64,000 nucleotides of DNA from Anaerosalibacter massiliensis (GTDB lineage Bacteria > Bacillota > Clostridia > Tissierellales > Sporanaerobacteraceae). The number at the start of each line of letters is the position of its first letter. The stretch's first letter is position 1. Shown here piece by piece: positions 1 through 9,075 of the stretch. Position numbers and translations under genes: made by a program. Under the pieces are notes generated by a model. The model made no database searches. It was given only the letters and a program-made list of their open reading frames with translations, and was not told the DNA's origin. Location of the stretch: the NCBI GenBank assembly GCA_000751555.1, contig CCEZ01000043.1:434001-498000 (forward strand). Direction: 5' to 3'.

Positions 1-418
1 TTATTTCAGGGGAAACTTCTCCTCTCATATCTAAAATTATTACTCCTTCAAGCACATTTACTTTTATTTTTATATTTCTAATACCTGAAAATTTAGTTAC
101 TACACTTTGTGCAATTCCCTCGATTGTTTGAGTCGAAATTTTTAATTCACCATAATCAGTATGTCTAATTAAAAAGGTTCCTCTATTCTTTTCATTATTC
201 CCAATTAGCCCAGACACTAAAAATCTAATACTTACTAATAAAAAAGCTACTCCTATTACAGAATATATATAATTGCCTTTTAGTTGCATCAAATAAAGTT
301 CTACATTTTTTAAAGATAAAAAATCAATTTGTTCAAAAGGAAATAATATAAATACTATAGATACTAAAGCAAGGCAAAAAGTATATATAGTCAATATAAT
401 TCTATCAATAATATTCAT
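1..418 (-). CDS. amaP: AmaP-like membrane anchor for Asp23 (partial, 3' end off window)
   Basis: The gene reads from ATG at 418, with a GGAGG site about 10 bases upstream, and runs in frame past position 1, so only about 139 N-terminal residues are visible. Two hydrophobic segments (about residues 5-27 and 52-74) flank a short charged stretch. They are followed by a soluble part that resembles the Asp23/Gls24 fold. This arrangement is that of AmaP, the alkaline-shock membrane anchor that tethers Asp23 below the cell membrane in staphylococci. An Asp23-family gene lies directly upstream (480-872) in the same orientation, which supports the pairing. The membrane topology is inferred from hydrophobicity only. 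Confidence 0.75.
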   Translation of the reverse strand, partial: MNIIDRIILTIYTFCLALVSIVFILFPFEQIDFLSLKNVELYLMQLKGNYIYSVIGVAFLLVSIRFLVSGLIGNNEKNRGTFLIRHTDYGELKISTQTIEGIAQSVVTKFSGIRNIKIKVNVLEGVIILDMRGEVSPEI

Positions 419-449
419 AAGATACCTCTACCTCCTATATTACTAAATT

Positions 450-473
450 TACCCCCTGAATATTCAGAGGGTA
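450..473 (-). other. Intercistronic hairpin between asp23-like gene and amaP
   Basis: A 12-base-pair stem sits just after the stop of the Asp23-like gene. Read as minus-strand RNA, the one imperfect pair becomes a G-U wobble, so the stem is complete on the transcribed strand. No U-run follows it, so it is more likely a stabiliser or processing hairpin than a full terminator. Confidence 0.55.
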
Positions 474-479
474 AGTATT

Positions 480-872
480 TTATTTTACTCTAGGTTCTTC
501 TTTTTCAGGTTCTTTAGGTATATTTACTCCCTGAACATTTACATTCACCTCAATAACTTTTAAACCTGTCATAGTCTCTACAGCTTCCTTAACATTTTCC
601 TGTACTCCAAAAGCAACTTCAGAAATTTTAGAACCATATTCAACTATTACGAATATATCTATAGCACATTCTTTTTCTCCAACTTCTACTTTAACTCCCC
701 TTGATAAGTTTTTCATTCCCAACATATCACTTATACCACCGGTGATGCCGCCACTCATTCCAGCAACACCTTCAACTTCAGTAGCAGCTAAACCTGCTAT
801 AATTGCTACTACTTCATTAGCAATTTTTACATCTCCATACTCTACCCCTTCATTATTTACAATACCTGCCAA
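480..872 (-). CDS. Asp23/Gls24 family envelope stress protein
   Basis: This is a 130-residue protein of the Asp23 (DUF322) family. The typical opening is seen: a short polar N-terminus, then VKIANEVVAIIAGLAATEVEGVAGM, a conserved core whose pieces recur in the second family member at 19727-20083. Members are cytosolic, assemble under the membrane and are linked to envelope homeostasis. The preferred start is TTG at 872, because the GGAGGTGG at about 876-885 is well placed for it. Starting at GTG 887 would place the ribosome site inside the coding region. The gene is followed by amaP (1-418), its expected membrane partner. Confidence 0.85.
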   Translation of the reverse strand: MAGIVNNEGVEYGDVKIANEVVAIIAGLAATEVEGVAGMSGGITGGISDMLGMKNLSRGVKVEVGEKECAIDIFVIVEYGSKISEVAFGVQENVKEAVETMTGLKVIEVNVNVQGVNIPKEPEKEEPRVK

Positions 873-953
873 GTTGGCCACCTCCACCTATCTAAAATCT
901 TATAAGCATATTATACCAGAATAGATGATGTTTTACAAACAAATCTATTCCTT

Positions 954-1982
954 TTATCCAATCAAAGCTTCTATGAATTTTTCTGCATCAAAAGGTTGGA
1001 GATCGTCTATTCCCTCTCCTACACCTATTAGTTTTACCGGTACATTTAATTCAGATTGTAATGCTATCACTACCCCACCTTTTGCTGTTCCATCAAGTTT
1101 AGTTAAAACTATTCCTGTAATATCACATGCTTCTTTAAATACTTTTGCTTGTAAAATAGCATTTTGTCCTGTAGTTGCATCTACAACTAATAGAACCTCT
1201 TTACTAGCTTCTGGATATTCTCTCTCTACTACCCTGAATATTTTATTTAACTCATTCATTAAATTTTTCTTATTATGAAGCCTACCTGCAGTATCACATA
1301 TTAGCACATCAGATTCTCTAGCTTTTGCTGCTTGAATGCCATCATATATAACTGCTGCTGGATCCGAGCCTTCCTGGTGAGCTATTAGATCTACATTAGC
1401 TCTATTTGCCCATTCTTCCAACTGCTCAATAGCAGCTGCTCTAAAAGTATCTCCTGCTGCAATTAATACTTTTTTGCCTTCTTCTTTTAAATTCCAGGCC
1501 ATTTTTCCAATAGTGGTAGTTTTGCCTGCTCCATTAACTCCTACTACCAAAATAATGGCTGGAGACGTCTTTACATTTAATTTCCTATCTAATTTTGATT
1601 CTTCTACACTTTTTAAGGTTTTTTCTATCTCTTCTTTCAGGAGTATCCTAATGTCATTAGCTTCTTTAATTTTATTTTCTTTAGCTCTTTCTTTAATATT
1701 ATCTATTATTTCCATAGTAGTATTAACTCCTACATCAGCAGTAATAAGAATCTCTTCTAACTCGTCAAATAAATCATCATCTATTTTCCCATAAGATTTA
1801 AGAATACTATCTATTTTATCTGTTACTCCCTGTCGTGTTTTAGAAAGGCCTTTTTTAAGCTTTGTAAAAAAATCTTCTTTTTCTATTACTTCATCTTTTT
1901 CAACCTCTTTTATTTCGTCTTTTACTTCATTTTCTAAATCTTCCACTTTATCTTTTTTAAATTTATCAAAGAATTTAAACAT
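954..1982 (-). CDS. ftsY: Signal recognition particle receptor FtsY
   Basis: FtsY is the SRP receptor GTPase that docks ribosome-nascent-chain/Ffh complexes at the membrane. The 342-residue protein has an acidic, lysine-rich N-terminal tail (1-45), a helical N domain, and an SRP-type G domain. The G domain shows a P-loop GVNGAGKTT at 148-156, DTFRAAA at 178-184, DTAGR at 230-234 and TKLD at 294-297. It lies 15 bases after smc, the usual Firmicutes order. The ylxM-ffh-rpsP genes that often follow are absent here and Asp23/amaP come next instead. Length and motifs are normal. Confidence 0.98.
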   Translation of the reverse strand: MFKFFDKFKKDKVEDLENEVKDEIKEVEKDEVIEKEDFFTKLKKGLSKTRQGVTDKIDSILKSYGKIDDDLFDELEEILITADVGVNTTMEIIDNIKERAKENKIKEANDIRILLKEEIEKTLKSVEESKLDRKLNVKTSPAIILVVGVNGAGKTTTIGKMAWNLKEEGKKVLIAAGDTFRAAAIEQLEEWANRANVDLIAHQEGSDPAAVIYDGIQAAKARESDVLICDTAGRLHNKKNLMNELNKIFRVVEREYPEASKEVLLVVDATTGQNAILQAKVFKEACDITGIVLTKLDGTAKGGVVIALQSELNVPVKLIGVGEGIDDLQPFDAEKFIEALIG

Positions 1983-1997
1983 TTCATTCCTCCTTAT

Positions 1998-4900
1998 CTA
2001 GCTTGCTTTATCTGATAGTTTTATTGAAACCATTCTGCTTATTCCTTCTTCTTCCATAGTTATACCATATAGAATATCAGCCATTTCCATTGAACCTTTT
2101 CTATGTGTTATCATTATAAATTGAGTATCATCTGAAAAACTTTTTAGATAATTAGTATATCTTGAAATATTTGCTTCATCCAATGCAGCATCTATTTCAT
2201 CAAGAATACAAAATGGAGTAGGTTTAGTTTTCAATACTGCAAACAATAATGCTACAGCTGTTAGAGATTTTTCACCTCCAGATAATAATGAAAGGCTTTG
2301 CAATTTTTTACCTGGTGGCTGTGCTATTATCTCAATTCCACTAGAAAGCAGATCATTTTCATTGATTAAATATACATCTGCCTTTCCTCCACCAAATAAC
2401 TCCCTAAATACTTGATTAAAACTTTTTCTAATTTCAACAAACTTTTCTAAAAATCTTTCTTCCATCTCCTTTTCTATATCTTTAATAACCTCTTTCAATC
2501 CATTTTTAGCAGAAATTAAATCCTCTTTTTGGGTCTGTATAAACTCTAATCTTTCTTTAAGGTTTTTATATTCTTCAACAGCCCCTAAATTAACTGTTCC
2601 TAAATTCTTTATATTGTTCTTTAACTTTCTAATATTCTTTTTTGCTTCTGCCATATCTTCAATATGGACTTTATAATTTAAAGCTTCAGCATAATTCATT
2701 TCATAATCTTCTAAAAGTCTAGAATTATAATTTTCAACTTGAACACTATATTTGGTGTAGTCAATATCTAAAGCATTGATTTCCTTTTCGAAAGTATTTA
2801 TATTATTTTCTATTTCTTTTAAATTTCTTTGTTCAAGGATAAAACTCTCCATTTTCTTTTCTTTTTCCTCTTTAATTTTTTCCAGTTTTATAGAACAATT
2901 ATTTAATAATGATTTAAGATTATTAATCTCTTCATTAAGTCTTCTTTTTGTATTTTTCAGCTTCTCTATTTGTAAAGTGTTTTCTTTAAAATCTTTTTGT
3001 CTACTATAAATAGTATCTAATGTATTTTTATAATCTTCATCTGTATTTGAAATTTCATTCTTCAAGGAACTTATTTGTTGTTTAAAAGAGTTTATCTTTA
3101 TTTTAAAATTTGTTACTCTCTCATCTATATTCTCTTTCTTTTCTTTTTTATATTGAAACTCTCCTGTATTCTCATCTAAATTTTGATCTATTAAATTTTT
3201 CTCATTATTAAGCTTAGTTAAATCTAAACTCAAAGCATCAATCTCTCTATCAATATTTTTCTCTTCCTGTTTTAATTTATTTATTTCATTATAATACTTT
3301 GATATGGAGATATCATTCTTTTCATTATCCTGAATTATTCTTGTAATTTCATTTTCTAATTTTATTATTTCAATGTTTAAAGTTTGAAGTTTTTTATTTC
3401 CATTCTCAATAAATTCTTTAACTTCACTTAAATTAAGATTTAATTTATTTTCTTTAGATTTATATAATGCTAATTCGGCCTTTAATTCTTTAATCTCCTT
3501 AATTAGTCCATCTATCCTTGTTTTTCTATTTAAAATATTTGTAGAGTTTTTCAATATGCTTCCACCTGTAATAGAGCCTCCTGGATTAAAAAGCTCTCCA
3601 TCTAAAGTTACTATTCTTATAGAATGATTATACTTTTTAGCTATTTTCATAGCAGAATTAATATCTTCAACTATTAAAGTTCTTCCTAAAAGATATTCAA
3701 AAACATTTCTATAATCTTCATCAAACTGGACTAATTGAGAAGCTATTCCTATGACACCCATATCTCTTATTGCATTAAAATCCATATTAAGCTTTCTGCT
3801 TTTTATTGAAGTCAATGGTAAAAAAGTAACTCTACCTAGGTTATTTCTCTTAAGATATTGGATAGCTTCCTTTGCATCTTCCTCAGTCCTAGTAACTACA
3901 TTTTGAATACTTGACCCTAATGTAATTTCAATAGCTTTTTCATACCTTCTATCAACCTTAATAAGCTCCCCAACTACTCCAACAATACCTTTATTCAATT
4001 TATCATTCTTCTTAGAAGCTAATAAAAGACCTCTTACACTTTTATAATAACCCTCATAATCCTCTTCCATGTTTTTTAAAAGGTTGTAATTGGAAATTTT
4101 TCCTTGTAATAATCCCTTTATTTCATTAATCTCTTTACTCAAAATACTGTATTCATTTTCAATATTTTTTTCTTCTTCTGTATACTCTTTTATATCCTTT
4201 TTACATGAACCTAATGATTCTTCATTTCTTCCTTTTTCTATGCAAAAATTATCTAATAATTTTTCATTTTCTATTTTGATATTTTTTATTATATCTATTT
4301 CTTTTTCAATTTCTGTTATTCTACTTTTTATATTTTGTTTAAAAGTTTTTAAACTCTCAATTTTATTTTTTTTATCTGACATTAAATTATATATCTTAAA
4401 ATTATTGTTTTTTTCTTCTTCAATATGCTTTTCCTTTAATATTATTTCTTTATTGATATCTTCTAAAAGCTTTTTTTCCTTTAAGTAATCTGACTTCAAT
4501 TTACTTAGATTTTCGATATTTTCTTCCAATTCATCTTTTATCTTTTCTTTTTTTAATAATAGTTTTTCTTTTTTATCTAAAAGCTCTTTTTCTTCCCTAT
4601 TTAAACGTCTTTTTTCTTCTAAATAAAACTTTTCTTTTTCACTACTTAATATTTGTTCATTATCTTTTTTCTCTATATTACTTTGAATAGAATATTTTTC
4701 ATCTTGTAACTCTTCAGCAGAATGTTTTATTTTTTCAATTTCATCTTTCATAGAAAAATATCTATTTTCCATTATTGTTTTTCTGTCTAAATTTTCCTTT
4801 ATTAAATTATTTAATTCTTTTCTTTTGTCTCCTATAGATATAAGTTTATGTTTTAATCTACTAATTTCTTCTATATAAAAATTAACCTCTAATTCTTTAA

Positions 4901-5573
4901 GCTTTTGAGCAATTTCCAAGTATTTTTTTGCCTTAATAGCCTGTTTTTCTAAAGGACTAATTTGGCCCTCTAATTCAAATACAATATCATTTATTCTAAC
5001 TAGATTTTCCTCTGTCTTTTTAAGCTTTTTTTCTGACTCTTCTTTTCTAGTTTTATATTTAACTATACCTGCAGCTTCTTCGAATATATGTCTTCTATCT
5101 TCAGATTTTGTACTCAATATTTCATCTACTCTACCTTGTCCAATAATTGAGTAACCATCTTTTCCTATTCCTGTATCCATAAATAGCTCTCTTATATCTT
5201 TAAGTCTACAAGAGTTCTTGTTTATATAATATTCGCTTTCTCCAGATCTAAACATTCTTCTAGTTATTGAAACTTCTGAGTACTCTATAGGTATTGTTTC
5301 ATCTTTATTGTCAAATATAATACTCACTTCAGCATATCCTAAAGGTTTTCTACCATTAGTGCCAGAAAAAATTACATCCTCCATTTTACTGCCACGTAAA
5401 GTCTTAATACTTTGCTCTCCTAATACCCATCTAATAGCATCTGAAATATTGCTTTTTCCACTTCCATTAGGTCCTACTATTCCTGTGATTCCTTTTTTAA
5501 ATTCTATTTCAGTTTTATCTGCAAAAGATTTAAATCCTTGTATTTTTAGTTTTTTTAAATGCAATCTAAACAC
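1998..5573 (-). CDS. smc: Chromosome segregation protein SMC
   Basis: This is a full-length 1191-residue condensin ATPase. The N-terminal head carries Walker A GPNGSGKS at 34-41. Two long, lysine/glutamate-rich coiled coils flank a hinge (about residues 515-660, with GIVGVVGEL and GGSITGGS). The C-terminal head has the signature LSGGEKSL and Walker B ILDEID. With ScpA/ScpB (not in the window) it organises newly replicated origins. It sits between the radical SAM gene and ftsY. The coiled-coil regions are extremely A/T-rich, which creates spurious open frames on the other strand. Confidence 0.98.
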   Translation of the reverse strand: MFRLHLKKLKIQGFKSFADKTEIEFKKGITGIVGPNGSGKSNISDAIRWVLGEQSIKTLRGSKMEDVIFSGTNGRKPLGYAEVSIIFDNKDETIPIEYSEVSITRRMFRSGESEYYINKNSCRLKDIRELFMDTGIGKDGYSIIGQGRVDEILSTKSEDRRHIFEEAAGIVKYKTRKEESEKKLKKTEENLVRINDIVFELEGQISPLEKQAIKAKKYLEIAQKLKELEVNFYIEEISRLKHKLISIGDKRKELNNLIKENLDRKTIMENRYFSMKDEIEKIKHSAEELQDEKYSIQSNIEKKDNEQILSSEKEKFYLEEKRRLNREEKELLDKKEKLLLKKEKIKDELEENIENLSKLKSDYLKEKKLLEDINKEIILKEKHIEEEKNNNFKIYNLMSDKKNKIESLKTFKQNIKSRITEIEKEIDIIKNIKIENEKLLDNFCIEKGRNEESLGSCKKDIKEYTEEEKNIENEYSILSKEINEIKGLLQGKISNYNLLKNMEEDYEGYYKSVRGLLLASKKNDKLNKGIVGVVGELIKVDRRYEKAIEITLGSSIQNVVTRTEEDAKEAIQYLKRNNLGRVTFLPLTSIKSRKLNMDFNAIRDMGVIGIASQLVQFDEDYRNVFEYLLGRTLIVEDINSAMKIAKKYNHSIRIVTLDGELFNPGGSITGGSILKNSTNILNRKTRIDGLIKEIKELKAELALYKSKENKLNLNLSEVKEFIENGNKKLQTLNIEIIKLENEITRIIQDNEKNDISISKYYNEINKLKQEEKNIDREIDALSLDLTKLNNEKNLIDQNLDENTGEFQYKKEKKENIDERVTNFKIKINSFKQQISSLKNEISNTDEDYKNTLDTIYSRQKDFKENTLQIEKLKNTKRRLNEEINNLKSLLNNCSIKLEKIKEEKEKKMESFILEQRNLKEIENNINTFEKEINALDIDYTKYSVQVENYNSRLLEDYEMNYAEALNYKVHIEDMAEAKKNIRKLKNNIKNLGTVNLGAVEEYKNLKERLEFIQTQKEDLISAKNGLKEVIKDIEKEMEERFLEKFVEIRKSFNQVFRELFGGGKADVYLINENDLLSSGIEIIAQPPGKKLQSLSLLSGGEKSLTAVALLFAVLKTKPTPFCILDEIDAALDEANISRYTNYLKSFSDDTQFIMITHRKGSMEMADILYGITMEEEGISRMVSIKLSDKAS

Positions 5574-5591
5574 CTCTTAAGTCTTATCTAA

Positions 5592-5616
5592 AAGGGTTTC
5601 CATTATGGAAACCCTT
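5592..5616 (-). other. Intercistronic hairpin after the radical SAM gene
   Basis: A perfect inverted repeat (AAGGGTTTCC, ATAAT loop, GGAAACCCTT) overlaps the stop of the upstream gene and precedes smc. Only four T residues follow on the transcribed strand, so it would be at best a weak terminator or attenuator. Confidence 0.5.
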
Positions 5617-6709
5617 AATTATTTATTAAATCTTCCTTTAGTAGATACTTTTCAATAATCTCATCCTTATTAATTTTATCATAAAAATCGTGATTTTTAA
5701 TATAAAATATTTCTTTTGGAATATTTTCTCCATGAATTTTAATTTTACTAATATTAAACTTGTTCCTAATAAATTTAGTATTTATTGAACCTTGACCTAC
5801 TAGATTGGAAATTTCCTTAGGATTTATATTAATTACAAATTCTTTTATATCTTTAAAATCTTTTTCAGAAAAATATTCATCTAAAATCTTTTTATAAATA
5901 TTAGATTCTACTAATTGTCTAAAAGCTGGATGAAACGGCCCAGCTATTACATCCTTACCTAGAGTTATATTATCAGTTGGCTGTAGTCCTATTCTTATTA
6001 CATTTATTTTATTGTATTGGAAAATCATTAATAATTTAGTCGATATATCTACTGCCATCTCAAGCGACAAGGGCTTATACCTGCCATCCAAATACATTTT
6101 TTCTAAAAAAGTATCCTTCACTACTAATGTAGGATAAATTCTCGTACATATGGGATTTAGTTTAACTATTTCCTTAGCAGTATATAAACTTTTTTCTTCA
6201 GTATCCCCTAGAAGTCCAATCATCATTTGAAGACCTAATTGAAATCCATATGATTTTATAAGGCTAGAAGCCTTATATACATCTTCACTTTTATGCCCTC
6301 TTCCACTAAGAAATAGAACTTCTTCATCTAAAGACTGTACTCCTAATTCTATAATATCCACTCCATATTCCTTTAAAAGAAGAAGTTCTCTTTCATTTAT
6401 ATAATCTGGTCTAGTAGATAATCTTATTCTATCTACAATTCCTTCCTTTTTATAATAAGATGCTATGTTTAAAAGTTCTCTTTGCATATCTGGTGAAATA
6501 GCGGTAAAACTTCCGCCATAAAAGGCAATTTCCAATCCTCTATTAAGTGAAGGAATAGTTTTCAAATGATCTTTTATTATATTATCAGCTTTTTCACTTG
6601 TCATATCTGTACTCAATCCAGTAATCCGCCTTTGATTGCAAAAAACACAATCATGTGGACATCCTAAATGTGGTACAAATATAGGTATTATAAAATATTT
6701 TTTATTCAT
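5615..6709 (-). CDS. Elp3-like radical SAM protein lacking the acetyltransferase domain
   Basis: The roughly 364-residue protein begins with a radical SAM [4Fe-4S] motif, CPHDCVFC, within the first 25 residues, giving a CX3CX2C spacing. The following YGGSF, LSTRPDY and LELGVQS blocks are the SAM-binding features of the Elp3/COG1243 group. Full bacterial Elp3 proteins add a C-terminal GNAT domain. I see no such domain here, as the protein ends in a short variable tail. The chosen ATG (6709) overlaps the rnc stop by 8 bases; an in-frame GTG at 6718 is the alternative. A tRNA-modification role is plausible because of the family and the rnc neighbour, but substrate and product are unknown. Confidence 0.8.
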   Translation of the reverse strand: MNKKYFIIPIFVPHLGCPHDCVFCNQRRITGLSTDMTSEKADNIIKDHLKTIPSLNRGLEIAFYGGSFTAISPDMQRELLNIASYYKKEGIVDRIRLSTRPDYINERELLLLKEYGVDIIELGVQSLDEEVLFLSGRGHKSEDVYKASSLIKSYGFQLGLQMMIGLLGDTEEKSLYTAKEIVKLNPICTRIYPTLVVKDTFLEKMYLDGRYKPLSLEMAVDISTKLLMIFQYNKINVIRIGLQPTDNITLGKDVIAGPFHPAFRQLVESNIYKKILDEYFSEKDFKDIKEFVININPKEISNLVGQGSINTKFIRNKFNISKIKIHGENIPKEIFYIKNHDFYDKINKDEIIEKYLLKEDLINN

Positions 6710-7421
6710 CTTTAGCACCCATCCTAATCAAAACTTCTTTTGCCGCCATTTGCTCTGCTTCTTTTTTACTTCCTCCACAACCTTTTCCAAGTTTTTTACC
6801 ATCTATTAAAGCTAATATGTGAAATTTTTTATCATGATCAGGCCCTTCCTCTTTTTCAATTCTGTATTCTATTTTTGCCTTTGTAGTCCTTTGCAATATT
6901 TCCTGCAATTTAGTTTTATAATCTATAAATAGCTCTCCCTTATTTGATGCTTCTATAATTTCTTTTTCTAATATATCTATAACAAATTTTTGGGCAGTTT
7001 TAAATTCACTATCTAAATATATAGCTCCAATTAGAGCTTCTAATGCATCAGCCAATATTGAAGTTCTATTTCTACCTCCAGTAGCTTCTTCTCCTTTGCC
7101 TAATAACAAATAATCACCTAATTTTATTCTTTTCGCAATTAAAGCTAATGCAGATTCACAAACTACAGTTGCCCTTATCTTTGTCAGATTTCCTTCTGAA
7201 AAATAAGAATATTTTTTGTATATATAATCACTGACTGCTAAATTTAATACAGAGTCCCCTAAAAACTCTAATCGTTCATTGTATACTATATTTCCATTTT
7301 TATGCTCATTAGCATAAGAACTATGGGTTAGTGCTCCATCTAAAAGCTTTGAATCTTTAAATCTATAATTTAATTCCTGCTGTAGATTATAGATTAATTT
7401 TCTCCTATTGCTTTTTTTCAC
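6702..7421 (-). CDS. rnc: Ribonuclease III
   Basis: RNase III is a double-strand-specific endonuclease that processes rRNA precursors and mRNA. The signature NERLEFLGDSV is near residues 48-58 and the second acidic cluster ADALEALIGA near 124-133. These supply the catalytic Glu/Asp residues. A double-stranded RNA-binding domain fills the last 70 residues (GPDHDKKF, GKGCGGSKKEAE). I prefer GTG at 7421, because the GGAGG at 7428-7432 is 6-7 bases from it. The ATG at 7427 is too close to that site. The gene overlaps the following radical SAM gene. Confidence 0.96.
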   Translation of the reverse strand: MKKSNRRKLIYNLQQELNYRFKDSKLLDGALTHSSYANEHKNGNIVYNERLEFLGDSVLNLAVSDYIYKKYSYFSEGNLTKIRATVVCESALALIAKRIKLGDYLLLGKGEEATGGRNRTSILADALEALIGAIYLDSEFKTAQKFVIDILEKEIIEASNKGELFIDYKTKLQEILQRTTKAKIEYRIEKEEGPDHDKKFHILALIDGKKLGKGCGGSKKEAEQMAAKEVLIRMGAKDE

Positions 7422-7453
7422 ATACATACCTCCAAAAAAGTTAAGTATTTATA

Positions 7454-7478
7454 AGGTCTCGAAATCAATCCGAGACCT
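7454..7478 (-). other. Intercistronic hairpin between acpP and rnc
   Basis: A perfect 8-bp stem (AGGTCTCG / CGAGACCT) follows the acpP stop by about 12 bases. No T-run follows it on the minus strand. It may set the ratio of the abundant acpP message to the downstream rnc message by protecting the 3' end of acpP; that role is an inference. Confidence 0.5.
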
Positions 7479-7489
7479 AATATATAAAA

Positions 7490-7726
7490 CTAGTCTAGAT
7501 TTAGTCGATTTTGAATATACTCTACTACATCTTTTACTGTTTTTATATTTTCCACTTCATCATCTTCAACCTCTAGTTCATATTCATCTTCAAATGTCAT
7601 TATTAATTCAACTAAATCTAAAGAGTCAGCATTTAAATCATCTTGGAAAGAAGTATCCATTGTAATTTCATCTTCATCTACATCCAATTGTTGGGATATT
7701 ATGGATTTTATTTCTTCAAAAACCAT
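7490..7726 (-). CDS. acpP: Acyl carrier protein
   Basis: This is an acidic 78-residue carrier protein. The motif ADSLDLVEL holds the serine (about residue 35 from the chosen start) that receives 4'-phosphopantetheine. The start at ATG 7726 is set by AAGGAGGTG 6 bases upstream; the ATG-like codon three positions earlier lies inside that site. ACP carries growing fatty acyl chains and feeds PlsX, whose gene is directly upstream (7770-8759). In many Firmicutes fabD and fabG lie between these two genes. They are missing here. Confidence 0.97.
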   Translation of the reverse strand: MVFEEIKSIISQQLDVDEDEITMDTSFQDDLNADSLDLVELIMTFEDEYELEVEDDEVENIKTVKDVVEYIQNRLNLD

Positions 7727-7769
7727 TTGATACACCTCCTTTAACTTCCTTAGATTGTAAAATAATTTT

Positions 7770-8759
7770 TTATATTTTTTTTACATCTTCCTCAATCCTA
7801 TCAATAACTTTTCCTTCAGTAAATATTTTGGCTTGTTTTATAGCATTTTTAATTGCTAGCCCATCAGAACTTCCATGAGCTTTTATAATAGGTTTTCTAA
7901 CTCCTAATAATGGTGCACCACCATATTCTCTATAATCAAATCTTTCTTTAAAAGACTTAAGCTGAGGTTTTAACATAAGAGCGCCAATTTTTGAAGAAAA
8001 GCTCTTCTTAAACTCCTCTTTCAAAGTAGAAAAAAACAAATTAGCCAAACCTTCTGTTAACTTAAGTATAACATTTCCCACAAAGCCATCGCAAACCATT
8101 ACATCTACAATTCCTTCTGGAACATCTCTTGCCTCAATATTTCCATAAAAATTAATATTAGAATTTGCCAATAATTCATAGGCCTCTTTAATTAAAATAT
8201 TACCCTTTTCTTTTTCTGTTCCAACATTTACTAGACCAACAGAGGGAGATTTTACTCCTAAAACTTTTTCACTATATATAGAACCCATTATAGCAAATTG
8301 TTGTAAATATTCAGGCTTGCAATCTACATTTGCTCCCATATCTAAGAGTAAAGTCATACCATCTCTAGTAGGATAAACACTTGAAATAGCAGCCCTATCT
8401 ATTCCTTCTATTCTTTTTATAATGAACAATCCTCCAGCCAGAAGAGCACCTGTATTTCCAGTTGAAATAAATGCATCTCCATATCCTTCTTTCAGTTTAT
8501 TGAAACCTATAACCATAGAAGAATTTTTTTTCCTTCTTATAGATAATGTAGGACTGTCCTCATTTAAAATTATATCTTCAGCATGAATAATTTCAATCTT
8601 ATTTCCAGTATAATTATTTTTATTTAACTCTTTTTCTATTAAATCTTTTTTACCTATAAGAGTAACTTCTAAATCAAGCTCTTCCACTGCTTCTACACTT
8701 CCTAAAGCTGTTGCCTGAATACTATTATCTCCTCCCATAGCATCTACTATTATTCTCAT
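7770..8759 (-). CDS. plsX: Phosphate acyltransferase PlsX
   Basis: PlsX converts acyl-ACP to acyl-phosphate, the acyl donor used by PlsY (50884-51480) in phosphatidic acid synthesis. The 329-residue protein shows the family opening [10 protein letters not shown], the central [14 protein letters not shown] block and the C-terminal YGGAPLLGV motif. It is the first gene after the rpmF terminator. A plausible sigma-A promoter and a FapR-like operator lie in front of it. The start is ATG with GGAGG at the usual distance. Confidence 0.97.
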   Translation of the reverse strand: MRIIVDAMGGDNSIQATALGSVEAVEELDLEVTLIGKKDLIEKELNKNNYTGNKIEIIHAEDIILNEDSPTLSIRRKKNSSMVIGFNKLKEGYGDAFISTGNTGALLAGGLFIIKRIEGIDRAAISSVYPTRDGMTLLLDMGANVDCKPEYLQQFAIMGSIYSEKVLGVKSPSVGLVNVGTEKEKGNILIKEAYELLANSNINFYGNIEARDVPEGIVDVMVCDGFVGNVILKLTEGLANLFFSTLKEEFKKSFSSKIGALMLKPQLKSFKERFDYREYGGAPLLGVRKPIIKAHGSSDGLAIKNAIKQAKIFTEGKVIDRIEEDVKKI

Positions 8760-8769
8760 TCTTATCCTC

Positions 8770-8786
8770 CTAAAACCTAGTAATAA
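8770..8786 (-). promoter_or_regulatory. Possible FapR-type operator in the plsX leader
   Basis: The minus-strand sequence TTATTACTAGGTTTTAG matches 13 of 17 positions of the known FapR operator read in its reverse orientation (TTAGTACTAGGTACTAA). It lies downstream of the predicted -10 box and touches the ribosome site, where a bound repressor would block plsX. FapR is the malonyl-CoA-sensing lipid regulator of Firmicutes. No fapR gene is in the window, so this is only a candidate site. Confidence 0.35.
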
Positions 8787-8800
8787 ACGTTACTGTATTA

Positions 8801-8829
8801 AATATATATTAGATAAAATAAAAAAGCAA
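8801..8829 (-). promoter_or_regulatory. Putative sigma-A promoter of plsX-acpP
   Basis: TTGCTT at 8829-8824 and TATATT at 8806-8801 are separated by 17 bases and sit about 45 bases upstream of the plsX start. They follow the rpmF terminator directly. The -35 box is a 4/6 match, so confidence is moderate. Confidence 0.45.
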
Positions 8830-8837
8830 CAAAAAGT

Positions 8838-8871
8838 TAAAAAAGATAGTGACCCTCCTCACTATCTTTTT
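8838..8871 (-). terminator. Rho-independent terminator of the yceD-rpmF unit
   Basis: A perfect stem AAAAAGATAGTGA / TCACTATCTTTTT with a 6-base loop is followed by T-rich sequence on the minus strand, just after the rpmF stop. Confidence 0.85.
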
Positions 8872-8875
8872 ACCT

Positions 8876-9055
8876 TTATTCTACTTCTATAACCTCTCTA
8901 TTTTTATAATATCCGCAAGATTTACATACTCTATGAGGTAATTTAAGCTCATGACATTGTGGGCATTCAACAAAAGTTGCTTTTGATAATCTATATGCTG
9001 AAGCTCTTCTTTTATCTCTTCTACTTTTTGAAGTTTTTCTCTTTGGAACTGCCAT
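8876..9055 (-). CDS. rpmF: 50S ribosomal protein L32
   Basis: The 59-residue protein starts [17 protein letters not shown], the usual L32 opening, and carries a four-cysteine zinc ribbon (CPQC ... CKSC), so this is the zinc-binding (C+) form. The start at ATG 9055 is fixed by AAGGAGGTGT at 9061-9070; an upstream in-frame ATG lies inside that site. It is paired with the DUF177 gene upstream, the standard yceD-rpmF arrangement. Confidence 0.97.
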   Translation of the reverse strand: MAVPKRKTSKSRRDKRRASAYRLSKATFVECPQCHELKLPHRVCKSCGYYKNREVIEVE

Positions 9056-9075
9056 TAGATACACCTCCTTATTTA

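Noticed and set aside
1998-5573. Several plus-strand open frames opposite smc
   Set aside because: They arise from the A/T-rich coiled-coil code and show only Ser/Phe-rich sequence without ribosome sites.
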